Shown here one piece after another: positions 19,718 to 28,883 of a stretch of DNA of 64,000 nucleotides; positions within the stretch are counted from its first letter, which is position 1; each line of letters begins with the position of its first letter. This stretch comes from Dryocola sp031988645 (GTDB lineage: Bacteria > Pseudomonadota > Gammaproteobacteria > Enterobacterales > Enterobacteriaceae). The DNA lies in the NCBI RefSeq assembly GCF_051307045.1, contig NZ_CP150452.1, positions 372,001 through 436,000 of the forward strand, given 5' to 3'. The notes beneath the pieces are model-generated. The model ran no database searches and had not been told where the DNA came from. It saw nothing but the letters and a program-made list of their open reading frames with translations. A program made the translations under genes and the position numbers.

Positions 19718-20072
19718 ATGGATAAGAAATCTGCTCGTATCCGTCGTGCGACCCGCGCACGTCACAAGCTTAAAGAACTGGGTGCGACTCGTCTGGTGGT
19801 ACATCGTACCCCGCGTCACATTTACGCACAGGTTATCGCACCAAACGGTTCAGAAGTTCTGGTAGCTGCCTCTACTGTAGAGAAAGCTATCGCTGAGCCA
19901 TTGAAGTACACTGGAAACAAAGACGCCGCTGCAGCTGTGGGTAAAGCTGTTGCAGAGCGCGCGCTGGAAAAAGGCATCACCGTTGTTGCTTTTGACCGTG
20001 CTGGTTTCCAATATCATGGTCGTGTCCAGGCACTGGCAGATGCTGCCCGTGATGCTGGGCCTTCAGTTCTAA
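19718..20072 (+). CDS. rplR: 50S ribosomal protein L18 (last residues altered by one extra base near 20058)
   Basis: 5S rRNA-binding protein. As written, the frame runs to 20077 and ends DAGPSVLR (119 residues). The family ends AGLQF at 117 residues. Removing one G from GGGCC (20057-20061) gives exactly that: AGLQF and a TAA at 20070-20072. The error sits so close to the end that the open frame looks intact, so automatic annotation would accept the wrong tail. rpsE begins 14 bases after the corrected stop. Confidence 0.93.
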
Positions 20073-20086
20073 GGTAGAGGTGTAAG

Positions 20087-20587
20087 ATGGCTCACATCGA
20101 AAAACAAGCTGGCGAACTGCAGGAAAAGCTGATCGCGGTAAATCGCGTATCTAAAACCGTTAAAGGTGGTCGTATTTTCTCCTTCACTGCTCTGACAGTG
20201 GTTGGCGATGGTAACGGTCGCATTGGTTTTGGCTACGGTAAAGCGCGTGAAGTTCCAGCAGCGATCCAGAAAGCGATGGAAAAAGCCCGTCGCAACATGA
20301 TTAACGTCGCGCTGAACCACGGCACCCTGCAGCACCCTGTTAAAGGCGTGCACACAGGTTCTCGTGTGTTCATGCAGCCGGCTTCCGAAGGTACCGGTAT
20401 CATCGCCGGTGGTGCAATGCGCGCCGTTCTGGAAGTCGCTGGAGTACATAACGTTCTGGCTAAAGCATATGGTTCCACCAACCCGATTAACGTGGTTCGT
20501 GCAACTATTGATGGCCTGGCGAATATGAAGTCTCCGGAAATGGTCGCTGCCAAGCGTGGTAAATCCGTTGAAGAAATTCTGGGGTAA
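20087..20587 (+). CDS. rpsE: 30S ribosomal protein S5
   Basis: mRNA-entry and fidelity protein of 166 residues with an N-terminal double-stranded-RNA-like domain. The spectinomycin loop (about residues 19-30, AVNRVSKTVKGG) is wild type. It ends EEILG, one residue shorter than E. coli. Confidence 0.98.
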   Translation: MAHIEKQAGELQEKLIAVNRVSKTVKGGRIFSFTALTVVGDGNGRIGFGYGKAREVPAAIQKAMEKARRNMINVALNHGTLQHPVKGVHTGSRVFMQPASEGTGIIAGGAMRAVLEVAGVHNVLAKAYGSTNPINVVRATIDGLANMKSPEMVAAKRGKSVEEILG

Positions 20588-20593
20588 TTGACC

Positions 20594-20773
20594 ATGGCAA
20601 AGACTATTAAAATTACACAAACCCGCAGTGCAATCGGTCGTCTGCCGAAACATAAGGCAACGCTGCTTGGCCTGGGTCTGCGTCGTATTGGCCACACCGT
20701 AGAGCGCGAGGATACTCCTGCTGTACGCGGTATGGTCAACGCGGTTTCCTACATGGTTAAAGTTGAGGAGTAA
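20594..20773 (+). CDS. rpmD: 50S ribosomal protein L30
   Basis: A 59-residue protein, MAKTIKITQTRSAIG to MVKVEE. The ATG at 20594 is chosen over an upstream in-frame start six bases earlier because it matches the family N-terminus. spc operon member, three bases before rplO. Confidence 0.97.
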   Translation: MAKTIKITQTRSAIGRLPKHKATLLGLGLRRIGHTVEREDTPAVRGMVNAVSYMVKVEE

Positions 20774-20776
20774 GAG

Positions 20777-21211
20777 ATGCGTTTAAATACTCTGTCTCCG
20801 GCCGAAGGGTCTAAGCACGCTTCCAAGCGTCTGGGTCGTGGTATCGGTTCTGGTCTCGGCAAAACCGGCGGTCGTGGTCACAAAGGTCAGAACTCTCGTT
20901 CTGGCGGTGGCGTACGTCGTGGGTTCGAAGGTGGCCAGATGCCGTTGTACCGTCGTCTGCCGAAATTCGGTTTCACCTCTCGCAAGGCAATGATCACCGC
21001 AGAGATTCGTCTGTCCGATCTGGCGAAAGTTGAAGGCGACGTAGTTGACCTGAACACGCTGAAAGCAGCAAACATTATCGGTATTCAGATTGAGTTCGCG
21101 AAAGTGATCCTGTCTGGCGAGGTCACTCGTCCGGTAACTGTTAGCGGCCTGCGTGTCACCAAAGGCGCTCGTGCTGCTATCGAAGCTGCTGGCGGTAAAA
21201 TCGAGGAATAA
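20777..21211 (+). CDS. rplO: 50S ribosomal protein L15
   Basis: Late-assembly protein of 144 residues with a glycine/arginine-rich N-terminal extension (GRGIGSGLGKTGGRGHKG) that threads into 23S rRNA. Directly upstream of secY. Confidence 0.98.
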   Translation: MRLNTLSPAEGSKHASKRLGRGIGSGLGKTGGRGHKGQNSRSGGGVRRGFEGGQMPLYRRLPKFGFTSRKAMITAEIRLSDLAKVEGDVVDLNTLKAANIIGIQIEFAKVILSGEVTRPVTVSGLRVTKGARAAIEAAGGKIEE

Positions 21212-21218
21212 GTAGCAG

Positions 21219-22550
21219 ATGGCAAAGCAACCGGGATTAGATTTTCAAAGTGCTAAAGGTGGGCTTGGCGAGCTGAAACGCAGACTGATGTTTGTTATCG
21301 GTGCGCTGATTGTGTTCCGCATTGGCTCTTTTATTCCGATCCCTGGTATTGATGCCGCTGTACTTGCCAAACTGCTTGAACAACAGCGAGGCACTATCAT
21401 TGAAATGTTTAACATGTTCTCTGGTGGTGCTCTCAGCCGTGCTTCTATCTTTGCATTGGGTATCATGCCGTATATTTCGGCATCGATTATTATCCAGCTG
21501 CTGACGGTGGTTCATCCAGCGTTAGCAGAGTTAAAGAAAGAAGGGGAGTCTGGTCGTCGTAAGATCAGCCAGTACACCCGTTACGGCACCCTGGTGTTGG
21601 CAATATTCCAGTCAATCGGTATTGCTACCGGTTTACCGAATATGCCTGGTATGCAAGGCTTGGTGTTAAACCCAAGCTTTGCATTCTATTTCACCGCTGT
21701 TGTGAGTCTGGTCACCGGGACTATGTTCCTGATGTGGCTTGGCGAACAGATTACTGAACGTGGTATCGGCAACGGTATCTCAATCATAATCTTCGCGGGT
21801 ATCGTTGCGGGTTTACCGCCGGCCATTGGCCATACCATCGAACAAGCGCGGCAAGGCGACCTGCACTTCCTCCTGTTGCTGTTGGTTGCAGTATTAGTAT
21901 TCGCAGTGACCTTCTTCGTTGTTTTTGTTGAGCGTGGCCAACGCCGCATTGTGGTGAACTACGCGAAACGTCAACAGGGTCGTCGTGTCTATGCTGCGCA
22001 GAGCACGCATTTACCGCTGAAAGTGAACATGGCAGGGGTTATCCCGGCGATCTTTGCTTCCAGTATTATTCTGTTCCCGGCGACCATCGCGTCATGGTTC
22101 GGGGGCGGTACCGGTTGGAACTGGCTGACAACAATTTCGCTGTATTTGCAGCCTGGGCAACCGCTTTATGTGTTACTCTATGCGTCTGCAATCATCTTCT
22201 TCTGTTTCTTCTATACGGCGTTGGTTTTCAACCCGCGTGAAACAGCAGATAACCTGAAGAAGTCCGGTGCATTTGTACCAGGAATTCGTCCGGGAGAACA
22301 AACGGCGAAGTATATTGATAAAGTAATGACCCGCCTGACCCTGGTTGGTGCGCTCTACATTACCTTTATCTGCCTAATCCCGGAGTTCATGCGTGATGCG
22401 ATGAAAGTGCCGTTCTACTTCGGTGGGACATCACTGCTTATCGTCGTCGTGGTCATCATGGACTTTATGGCTCAAGTGCAAACTCTGATGATGTCCAGTC
22501 AGTACGAGTCTGCATTGAAGAAAGCGAACCTGAAAGGCTACGGCCGTTAA
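21219..22550 (+). CDS. secY: SecY, protein-conducting channel of the Sec translocon
   Basis: Central pore of SecYEG, 443 residues with ten predicted membrane helices. The plug/lateral-gate region (GGALSRASIFALGIMPYISAS) and cytoplasmic loops that contact SecA and ribosomes are present, and the C-terminal tail ends KKANLKGYGR. It sits 7 bases after rplO in the spc operon, as in E. coli. Confidence 0.98.
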   Translation: MAKQPGLDFQSAKGGLGELKRRLMFVIGALIVFRIGSFIPIPGIDAAVLAKLLEQQRGTIIEMFNMFSGGALSRASIFALGIMPYISASIIIQLLTVVHPALAELKKEGESGRRKISQYTRYGTLVLAIFQSIGIATGLPNMPGMQGLVLNPSFAFYFTAVVSLVTGTMFLMWLGEQITERGIGNGISIIIFAGIVAGLPPAIGHTIEQARQGDLHFLLLLLVAVLVFAVTFFVVFVERGQRRIVVNYAKRQQGRRVYAAQSTHLPLKVNMAGVIPAIFASSIILFPATIASWFGGGTGWNWLTTISLYLQPGQPLYVLLYASAIIFFCFFYTALVFNPRETADNLKKSGAFVPGIRPGEQTAKYIDKVMTRLTLVGALYITFICLIPEFMRDAMKVPFYFGGTSLLIVVVVIMDFMAQVQTLMMSSQYESALKKANLKGYGR

Positions 22551-22697
<147 letters not shown>

Positions 22698-22730
22698 TTA
22701 TCTCGCATATTTTTCTTGCAAAGTTGGGTT

Positions 22731-22760
22731 GAGCTGGCTAGATTAGCCAGCCAATCTTTT
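22731..22760 (+). terminator. Hairpin between the spc and alpha operons
   Basis: GCTGGCTA (22733-22740) pairs perfectly with TAGCCAGC (22744-22751), followed by CAATCTTTT. The T run is short, so termination may be partial. Confidence 0.5.
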
Positions 22761-22764
22761 GTAT

Positions 22765-22850
22765 GTCTATGCGTTTCCATTTGAGTATCCTGAAAACGGG
22801 CTTTTCGGTATGGGACGCATAATCAAAATAGTAGGAGTGCATAGTGGCCC
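22765..22850 (+). promoter_or_regulatory. Alpha-operon leader with S4-binding nested pseudoknot
   Basis: The stretch from TGTCTATGCG through the rpsM start closely resembles the E. coli alpha mRNA pseudoknot, in which S4 traps the 30S subunit at rpsM. Elements kept include the CCTGAAAACGGGCTTTTC helix and the AGGAGTGCATAGTGG initiation region. Confidence 0.75.
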
Positions 22851-23200
22851 GTATAGCAGGCATTAACATTCCTGATCAGAAACATGCCGTAATCGCATTG
22901 ACTTCGATTTACGGTGTCGGCAAGACTCGCTCCAAGGCCATTTGTGCCTCTGCGGGTATCGCTGAAGATGTTAAGATCAGTGAGCTGTCTGAAGAACAAA
23001 TCGACACGCTGCGTGACGAAGTTGCCAAATTTGTCGTTGAAGGTGATCTGCGCCGTGAAGTGAGCATGAGCATCAAGCGTCTGATGGACCTTGGTTGCTA
23101 TCGCGGTTTGCGTCATCGTCGTGGTCTTCCAGTACGCGGTCAGCGTACCAAGACCAACGCCCGTACCCGTAAGGGTCCGCGCAAACCGATCAAGAAATAA
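22844..23200 (+). CDS. rpsM: 30S ribosomal protein S13, GTG start
   Basis: Head protein of 118 residues that bridges to the 50S and touches the P-site tRNA. It starts at GTG inside the S4 pseudoknot; the weak start is part of the regulation. Ends GPRKPIKK. First gene of the alpha operon. Confidence 0.98.
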   Translation: MARIAGINIPDQKHAVIALTSIYGVGKTRSKAICASAGIAEDVKISELSEEQIDTLRDEVAKFVVEGDLRREVSMSIKRLMDLGCYRGLRHRRGLPVRGQRTKTNARTRKGPRKPIKK

Positions 23201-23216
23201 TCGGGGTGATTGAATA

Positions 23217-23606
23217 ATGGCAAAGGCACCAGTTCGTGCACGTAAGCGTGTAAGAAAACAAGTCTCTGACGGCGTGGCTCATGTCCATGCTTCTTTCAAC
23301 AACACAATCGTTACTATTACCGATCGTCAAGGTAACGCATTGGGTTGGGCAACTGCCGGTGGTTCCGGTTTCCGTGGTTCTCGCAAATCAACTCCGTTCG
23401 CAGCTCAGGTTGCAGCAGAGCGTTGCGCAGAAGCCGTGAAAGAATACGGTATCAAGAACCTGGAAGTTATGGTTAAGGGACCGGGTCCGGGTCGCGAATC
23501 TACTATTCGTGCTCTGAACGCCGCTGGTTTCCGCATCACTAATATTACTGATGTGACTCCGATCCCTCACAACGGTTGTCGTCCGCCGAAAAAACGTCGC
23601 GTATAA
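23217..23606 (+). CDS. rpsK: 30S ribosomal protein S11
   Basis: Platform protein of 129 residues contacting mRNA in the E site. It contains the conserved PIPHNGCRPPKKRRV C-terminus; the Asn-Gly in this motif is the isoaspartate site in E. coli. Confidence 0.98.
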   Translation: MAKAPVRARKRVRKQVSDGVAHVHASFNNTIVTITDRQGNALGWATAGGSGFRGSRKSTPFAAQVAAERCAEAVKEYGIKNLEVMVKGPGPGRESTIRALNAAGFRITNITDVTPIPHNGCRPPKKRRV

Positions 23607-23640
23607 CGCCCCGTTTTTTTAGGTTTGTTGGAGAAAGAAA

Positions 23641-24261
23641 ATGGCAAGATATTTGGGTCCTAAGCTCAAGCTGAGCCGTCGTGAGGGCACCGACTTATTC
23701 CTTAAGTCTGGCGTTCGCGCGATCGATACCAAGTGTAAAATTGAACAAGCTCCTGGCCAGCACGGTGCGCGTAAACCGCGTCTGTCTGACTATGGTGTGC
23801 AGTTGCGTGAAAAGCAGAAAGTTCGCCGTATCTACGGTGTGCTGGAGCGTCAGTTCCGTAACTACTATAAAGAAGCAGCTCGTCTGAAAGGCAACACCGG
23901 TGAAAACCTGTTGGCTCTGCTGGAAGGTCGTCTGGACAACGTTGTTTACCGTATGGGCTTTGGCGCTACTCGTGCAGAAGCACGTCAGCTGGTTAGCCAC
24001 AAGTCAGTAATGGTAAACGGTCGCGTTGTTAACATCGCTTCTTATCAGGTAACTCCGAATGACGTAGTCAGCATCCGTGAGAAAGCCAAAAAGCAATCTC
24101 GCGTGAAGGCCGCTCTGGAGCTGGCTGAGCAGCGTGAAAAGCCAACCTGGCTGGAAGTTGATGCTGCCAAGATGGAAGGTGTGTTTAAGCGTAAGCCTGA
24201 GCGTACCGATCTGTCTGCGGACATTAACGAACACCTGATCGTCGAGCTTTACTCCAAGTAA
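23641..24261 (+). CDS. rpsD: 30S ribosomal protein S4 (alpha operon repressor)
   Basis: Assembly-initiating 16S-binding protein of 206 residues with an S4 RNA-binding domain near residues 95-155 (LEGRLDNVVYRMGF). It represses the operon at the rpsM leader. Located between rpsK and rpoA. Confidence 0.98.
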   Translation: MARYLGPKLKLSRREGTDLFLKSGVRAIDTKCKIEQAPGQHGARKPRLSDYGVQLREKQKVRRIYGVLERQFRNYYKEAARLKGNTGENLLALLEGRLDNVVYRMGFGATRAEARQLVSHKSVMVNGRVVNIASYQVTPNDVVSIREKAKKQSRVKAALELAEQREKPTWLEVDAAKMEGVFKRKPERTDLSADINEHLIVELYSK

Positions 24262-24286
24262 AGCTTAGTACCAAAGAGAGGACACA

Positions 24287-25276
24287 ATGCAGGGTTCTGT
24301 GACAGAGTTTCTAAAACCGCGCCTGGTAGATATCGAGCAAGTGAGTTCGACGCACGCCAAGGTGACCCTTGAGCCTTTAGAGCGTGGCTTTGGCCATACT
24401 CTTGGTAACGCACTGCGCCGTATTCTGCTTTCGTCGATGCCGGGTTGCGCGGTGACCGAAGTTGAGATTGATGGTGTACTACATGAGTACAGCACCAAAG
24501 AAGGCGTTCAGGAAGATATCCTGGAGATCCTGCTCAACCTGAAAGGGCTGGCGGTGAGAGTTCAAGGTAAAGATGAAGTTATTCTTACCCTGAATAAATC
24601 TGGCATTGGCCCTGTGACTGCAGCCGACATTACCCATGATGGTGATGTCGAAATCGTCAAGCCGCAGCACGTGATCTGCCACCTGACCGATGAGAACGCA
24701 TCTATTAGCATGCGTATCAAAGTTCAGCGCGGTCGCGGTTATGTGCCGGCCTCTGCCCGAATTCATTCGGAAGAAGATGAGCGCCCAATCGGCCGTCTGC
24801 TGGTCGACGCCTGCTACAGCCCTGTAGAGCGTATTGCCTACAATGTTGAAGCAGCGCGTGTTGAACAGCGTACCGACCTGGACAAGCTGGTCATCGAAAT
24901 GGAAACCAACGGCACAATCGATCCTGAAGAGGCGATTCGTCGTGCGGCAACCATTCTGGCTGAACAACTTGAAGCTTTCGTTGACTTACGTGATGTACGT
25001 CAGCCGGAAGTTAAAGAAGAGAAACCAGAATTCGATCCGATCTTGCTGCGCCCTGTTGACGATCTGGAATTGACTGTCCGCTCTGCTAACTGCCTTAAGG
25101 CAGAAGCTATCCACTATATCGGTGATCTGGTACAGCGTACCGAGGTTGAGCTGCTTAAAACGCCTAACCTTGGTAAAAAATCTCTTACCGAGATTAAAGA
25201 CGTGCTGGCTTCCCGTGGACTGTCTCTGGGCATGCGCCTGGAAAACTGGCCACCGGCAAGCATCGCTGACGAGTAA
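24287..25276 (+). CDS. rpoA: RNA polymerase alpha subunit
   Basis: A 329-residue subunit. Residues 1-235 form the dimerisation domain that nucleates polymerase assembly. After a flexible linker, residues 250-329 form the C-terminal domain that binds UP elements and activators; Arg265 lies in the [10 protein letters not shown] segment. Co-transcribed with S13, S11, S4 and L17. Confidence 0.99.
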
Positions 25277-25316
25277 CCGGATCACAGGTTAAGGTTTTAC
25301 TGAGAAGGATAAGGTC

Positions 25317-25703
25317 ATGCGCCATCGTAAGAGTGGTCGTCAACTGAACCGCAACAGCAGCCATCGCCAGGCAATGTTCCGCAACATGGCAGGTTCACTG
25401 GTTCGTCATGAAATCATCAAGACGACCCTGCCTAAAGCGAAAGAGCTGCGTCGCGTAGTTGAGCCGCTGATTACTCTTGCCAAGACTGATAGCGTTGCTA
25501 ATCGTCGTCTGGCATTCGCCCGTACTCGTGATAACGAGATCGTGGCAAAACTGTTTAATGAACTGGGTCCGCGTTTTGCGAGCCGTGCAGGTGGTTACAC
25601 TCGTATTCTGAAGTGTGGCTTCCGTGCTGGCGATAATGCTCCGATGGCTTACATCGAGCTGGTTGATCGCGCCGAGTCTCAAACAGAAGCTGCTGCAGAG
25701 TAA
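25317..25703 (+). CDS. rplQ: 50S ribosomal protein L17
   Basis: A 128-residue protein at the tunnel exit side, MRHRKSGRQLNRNSSH. One residue longer than E. coli in its Ala/Glu-rich tail. Last gene of the alpha operon; a terminator follows. Confidence 0.98.
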   Translation: MRHRKSGRQLNRNSSHRQAMFRNMAGSLVRHEIIKTTLPKAKELRRVVEPLITLAKTDSVANRRLAFARTRDNEIVAKLFNELGPRFASRAGGYTRILKCGFRAGDNAPMAYIELVDRAESQTEAAAE

Positions 25704-25718
25704 TCTGCAGTAACATAG

Positions 25719-25744
25719 AAAAACCGGGCTTGCCCGGTTTTTTT
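25719..25744 (+). terminator. Intrinsic terminator of the alpha operon
   Basis: The stem ACCGGGC/GCCCGGT with a TT loop (25723-25738), extended by A-T pairs and followed by a T run. Confidence 0.88.
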
Positions 25745-25814
25745 ATGCCTGTAATTTCCCTTCCCGAACCATTGTCGTATTCTTGTTTTATTTCCATCCT
25801 GATGTTGGACGCTT

Positions 25815-26180
25815 ATGTGGTTACTCGATCGGTGGGCTGAACGCCATATTGTTGACGCGCAGCGTAAAGGTGAGTTTGACAATCTGCCGGGCGCAGGCGA
25901 ACCGCTTGTGCTTGAAGATGACTCAAACGTGCCGGTGGAATTGCGGAGCGCTTTTCGCCTCCTGAAGAATGCAGGGTGTTTGCCGCCGGAACTTCAGCAG
26001 CGCAAAGAGGCCATAGAACTTAACGATCTGCTTAACTCCATCGGCAGGGAGCATCCGGATTACCAGGCTCTTAGCAAAAAAATTATGCTGCTTGAGCTGA
26101 AGCTGCGGCAGGCCGGTTTAAGTACAGATTTTCTGCATGGGGAATATGCAGAGAAACTGCTTCATAAAGTAGAGGAGTAA
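25815..26180 (+). CDS. yhdN: YhdN, DUF1992 family protein of unknown function
   Basis: A 121-residue protein with the DUF1992 N-terminal signature (DRWAERHIVDAQRKGEFDNLPG), a J-domain-related family by some accounts. It lies three bases upstream of zntR and is probably transcribed with it. I can assign no function. Confidence 0.88.
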   Translation: MWLLDRWAERHIVDAQRKGEFDNLPGAGEPLVLEDDSNVPVELRSAFRLLKNAGCLPPELQQRKEAIELNDLLNSIGREHPDYQALSKKIMLLELKLRQAGLSTDFLHGEYAEKLLHKVEE

Positions 26181-26183
26181 TTT

Positions 26184-26600
26184 ATGTACCGCATTGGAGA
26201 GCTCGCCAGACTGGCGGATGTTACCCCTGATACCATTCGCTATTACGAAAAGCAGCACATGATGGAGCACGAGGTCAGAACCGAAGGCGGGTTTCGCCTC
26301 TACAGCCAAACCGATCTGCAGCGCCTTAAGTTTATTCGCTATGCAAAGCAGCTGGGCTTCACCCTGGAAACAATACGCGAGCTGCTGTCGATCCGCATCG
26401 ATCCTGAACATCACACCTGCCAGGAATCGAAGGGCATTGTGCAAAGCCGTTTAAAAGAAGTTGAGTCAAAAATTAACGAGCTGGAACATATGCGTCAGTC
26501 GCTGCAGCGGCTCAATGACGCATGCTGCGGCAGCGCTCACAGCAGCGTTTACTGCTCCATTCTCGAGGCGCTGGAGCAGGGTGCGAGCAGTACAAAATAG
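26184..26600 (+). CDS. zntR: ZntR, zinc-responsive MerR-family activator
   Basis: Activator of the zinc/cadmium/lead exporter gene zntA. The N-terminal MerR helix-turn-helix (residues 1-70, GELARLADVTPDTIRYYE) is followed by a dimerisation helix. The metal site residues Cys79, Cys114, Cys115, His119 and Cys124 match E. coli ZntR. At 138 residues it is slightly shorter than E. coli (141). zntA is not in the window. Confidence 0.95.
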   Translation: MYRIGELARLADVTPDTIRYYEKQHMMEHEVRTEGGFRLYSQTDLQRLKFIRYAKQLGFTLETIRELLSIRIDPEHHTCQESKGIVQSRLKEVESKINELEHMRQSLQRLNDACCGSAHSSVYCSILEALEQGASSTK

Positions 26601-26664
26601 CTGTTGCACCAGATTATGCGCAGGCATAAAATCGCGCCGTTATTTTAATCAAACCGGAGTTTTT

Positions 26665-26907
26665 ATGAGCCATTATCAGCACAAGAAAGGGGTTATCAAG
26701 GATAACGCCATTGAGGCTTTGCTACACGACCCGCTGTTTCGCCAACGAGTGGAACGCAACAAAAAGGGAAAAGGAAGCTATCAGCGTAATGCAAAATATG
26801 GCAAACGTGGTAACCGGGAGGCCAGTGGCAAACAAGCAAACCGCTTTTTTACCACTGGCCTTCCGCTTTTAACGAGCGAGACTAGATGCGTTCGTTCTGC
26901 TGCTTGA
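26665..26907 (+). CDS. arfA: ArfA, alternative ribosome-rescue factor made from a self-truncating mRNA
   Basis: Rescues ribosomes stalled on mRNAs lacking a stop codon by recruiting RF2; it is made when tmRNA fails. MSHYQHKKGVIKDNAIEALL and FRQRVERNKKGKGSY match E. coli ArfA. The full frame is 80 residues, but a strong hairpin inside the gene (26819-26861) would yield a nonstop mRNA and a peptide of roughly 52-60 residues, the active form. The 3' end overlaps the convergent mscL by 26 bases. The GTAACCGGG region is basic and RNA-binding. Confidence 0.9.
   Translation: MSHYQHKKGVIKDNAIEALLHDPLFRQRVERNKKGKGSYQRNAKYGKRGNREASGKQANRFFTTGLPLLTSETRCVRSAA
26819..26861 (+). promoter_or_regulatory. 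Hairpin inside arfA that produces the nonstop transcript
   Basis: AGGCCAGTGG (26819-26828) pairs perfectly with CCACTGGCCT (26852-26861). In E. coli the equivalent arfA stem is cut by RNase III and also terminates transcription, which makes ArfA a tmRNA substrate. The same stem on the minus strand lies just past the mscL stop. Confidence 0.75.
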
Positions 26908-27295
26908 GCAGATCGCGGATTTCGCTCAGCAGCACTTCTTCCTGAGTTGGCGCCGGTGCTGCTTCCGGCTCTTCTTTCTTCCTGCGATTCAGTTTATTGA
27001 TGACTTTGATCGCCATAAAGATTGCAAAGGCAACGATCAGGAAATCAAAGACGTTCTGGATAAACATACCGTAATGCATGACGACGGCCGGGGTATCACC
27101 TATCGCGGGCCTGAGCGTTAGAGCGAACTGTTTAAAATCGATACCGCCAATCAGCAACCCAAGCGGCGGCATAATAATATCCGCAACCAGTGAAGAAACG
27201 ATTTTCCCGAAAGCGGCACCAATAATCACACCCACTGCCAAATCAACCACGTTCCCGCGCATCGCAAATTCGCGGAATTCTTTTAACATACTCAT
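26882..27295 (-). CDS. mscL: MscL, large-conductance mechanosensitive channel
   Basis: Homopentameric inner-membrane safety valve opened by membrane tension in hypo-osmotic shock; 137 residues. The first helix motif (KEFREFAMRGNVVDLAVGVIIG) and the second transmembrane helix near 75-100 are clear, with a charged C-terminal bundle. The start at 27295 gives MSMLKEF; earlier in-frame starts lie in the trkA spacer. It follows trkA on the same strand. Confidence 0.96.
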   Translation of the reverse strand: MSMLKEFREFAMRGNVVDLAVGVIIGAAFGKIVSSLVADIIMPPLGLLIGGIDFKQFALTLRPAIGDTPAVVMHYGMFIQNVFDFLIVAFAIFMAIKVINKLNRRKKEEPEAAPAPTQEEVLLSEIRDLLKQQNERI

Positions 27296-27423
27296 TTTTA
27301 TCTCCTTGTACTGGCGAACGTTAGTAAGTCTAACAAATGATGACCCGATTGCCATTTCCGGAGAGTAATAAGAACCTCTCGCTAATGCCTTATTTTTAGA
27401 GGGGATTATTTGGCGGGAGTCAT

Positions 27424-27452
27424 AAATGGGCGGCATAGCAAGCCGCCCATCG
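27424..27452 (-). terminator. Hairpin after trkA
   Basis: A perfect 9-bp stem, ATGGGCGGC (27426-27434) with GCCGCCCAT (27442-27450), just after the trkA stop. The T run on the minus strand is weak, so termination may be partial and allow some read-through into mscL. Confidence 0.5.
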
Positions 27453-27456
27453 CTTA

Positions 27457-28834
27457 TCAGAGGAAGAACGGGCTTGGCTGGAACAGGCGCTCAACGTCGC
27501 TGACATATTTCTTATCGGTCAGGAACATAATAACGTGATCGCCCTGTTCGATACGCAGGTTGTCATTAGCGATCATGACGTCATTGCCGCGCACTACCGC
27601 GCCAATGATGGTGCCCGGCGGCAGCTTGATTTCATCAATTACGCGGCCCACGACCCGGGATGTGCTTTCATCACCATGAGCCACGGCTTCGATAGCCTCC
27701 GCAACCCCGCGGCGTAATGATGAAACGCTGACGATATCGGCTTTGCGCACGTGCCCCAGCAGCGCTGAAATGGTGGCCTGCTGTGGCGATATGGCAATGT
27801 CGATAACGCTGCCCTGCACCAGGTCGACATAAGCGCGGCGCTGGATAAGCACCATCACTTTCTTCGCCCCCATCCGCTTTGCCAGCATCGCAGACATGAT
27901 ATTGGCTTCATCATCGTTGGTGACGGCGATAAACAGGTCGACCTGCTCAATATGCTCTTCGGCCAGCAGCTCCTGATCGGAGGCGTCGCCGTAGAAGACG
28001 ATGGTATTCTGCAGCATCTCGGCCAGCTCTGCCGCACGCTGTGGATCGCGCTCGATAAGCTTAACGCTGTAGTCTTTTTCAAGACGCTGCGCCAGGGCCC
28101 GCGCCGATGTTGCCGCCGCCGACCAGCATGATGCGCTTGTAAGGTTTCTCCAGCCGTTGAAGCTCGCTCATGACCGCGCGAATATTTTGCGACGCCGCAA
28201 TAAAGAACACCTCGTCGCCCGCTTCCACAATGGTTGAACCCTGTGGACGAATCGGATGATCGTGACGGAAGATGGCTGCCACGCGCGTTTCAATATGCGG
28301 CATATGTTCACGCATCGTCGACAGAGCGTTTCCCACCAGCGGTCCGCCGTAATAGGCTTTCACCACGGCGAGGCTTACTTTGCCTTCGGCGAAATTCACC
28401 ACCTGCAGCGCGCCCGGGTATTCAATCAGGCGGTAGATATTATCGATAACCAGCTGTTCGGGCGCGATAAGGTGATCGATAGGCACCGCTTCTGCATTAA
28501 ACAGGCGTTCTGCGTCCCGGACATAGTCCGGCGCGCGGATACGCGCGATACGATTGGGCGTATTAAACAGGGAGTAGGCTACCTGGCAGGCGATCATATT
28601 CGTTTCATCGGAGCTGGTCACCGCCACAAGCATATCGGCGTCATCCGCCCCGGCTTCACGTAAAACGCGCGGGTGCGAACCGTGTCCCTGAACCACACGA
28701 AGGTCAAACTTATCTTGCAGGCTGCGCAGGCGATCCTGATTGGTATCAACAACGGTAATATCGTTGTTCTCGCCCACCAGGTTTTCCGCCAGGGTGCCGC
28801 CGACCTGGCCGGCGCCCAGAATGATTATTTTCAT
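27457..28834 (-). CDS. trkA: TrkA, NAD-binding regulatory subunit of the Trk potassium uptake system (frame broken by one extra base near 28096)
   Basis: Peripheral membrane protein that gates TrkG/TrkH. It is a tandem of two RCK units: the first opens with GAGQVGGTLAENL and the second with GGGNIGAG. As written, the second half is cut off at GGGCCC (28095-28100); removing one base restores GAGLAQRLEKDYSVK and 458 residues, the E. coli length. It is last in the reverse-strand def-fmt-rsmB-trkA series. Confidence 0.93.
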
Positions 28835-28883
28835 GGTTTATAGCTTCATTAATGATGAAACTGACGACTCGGTAGGGCATGAG

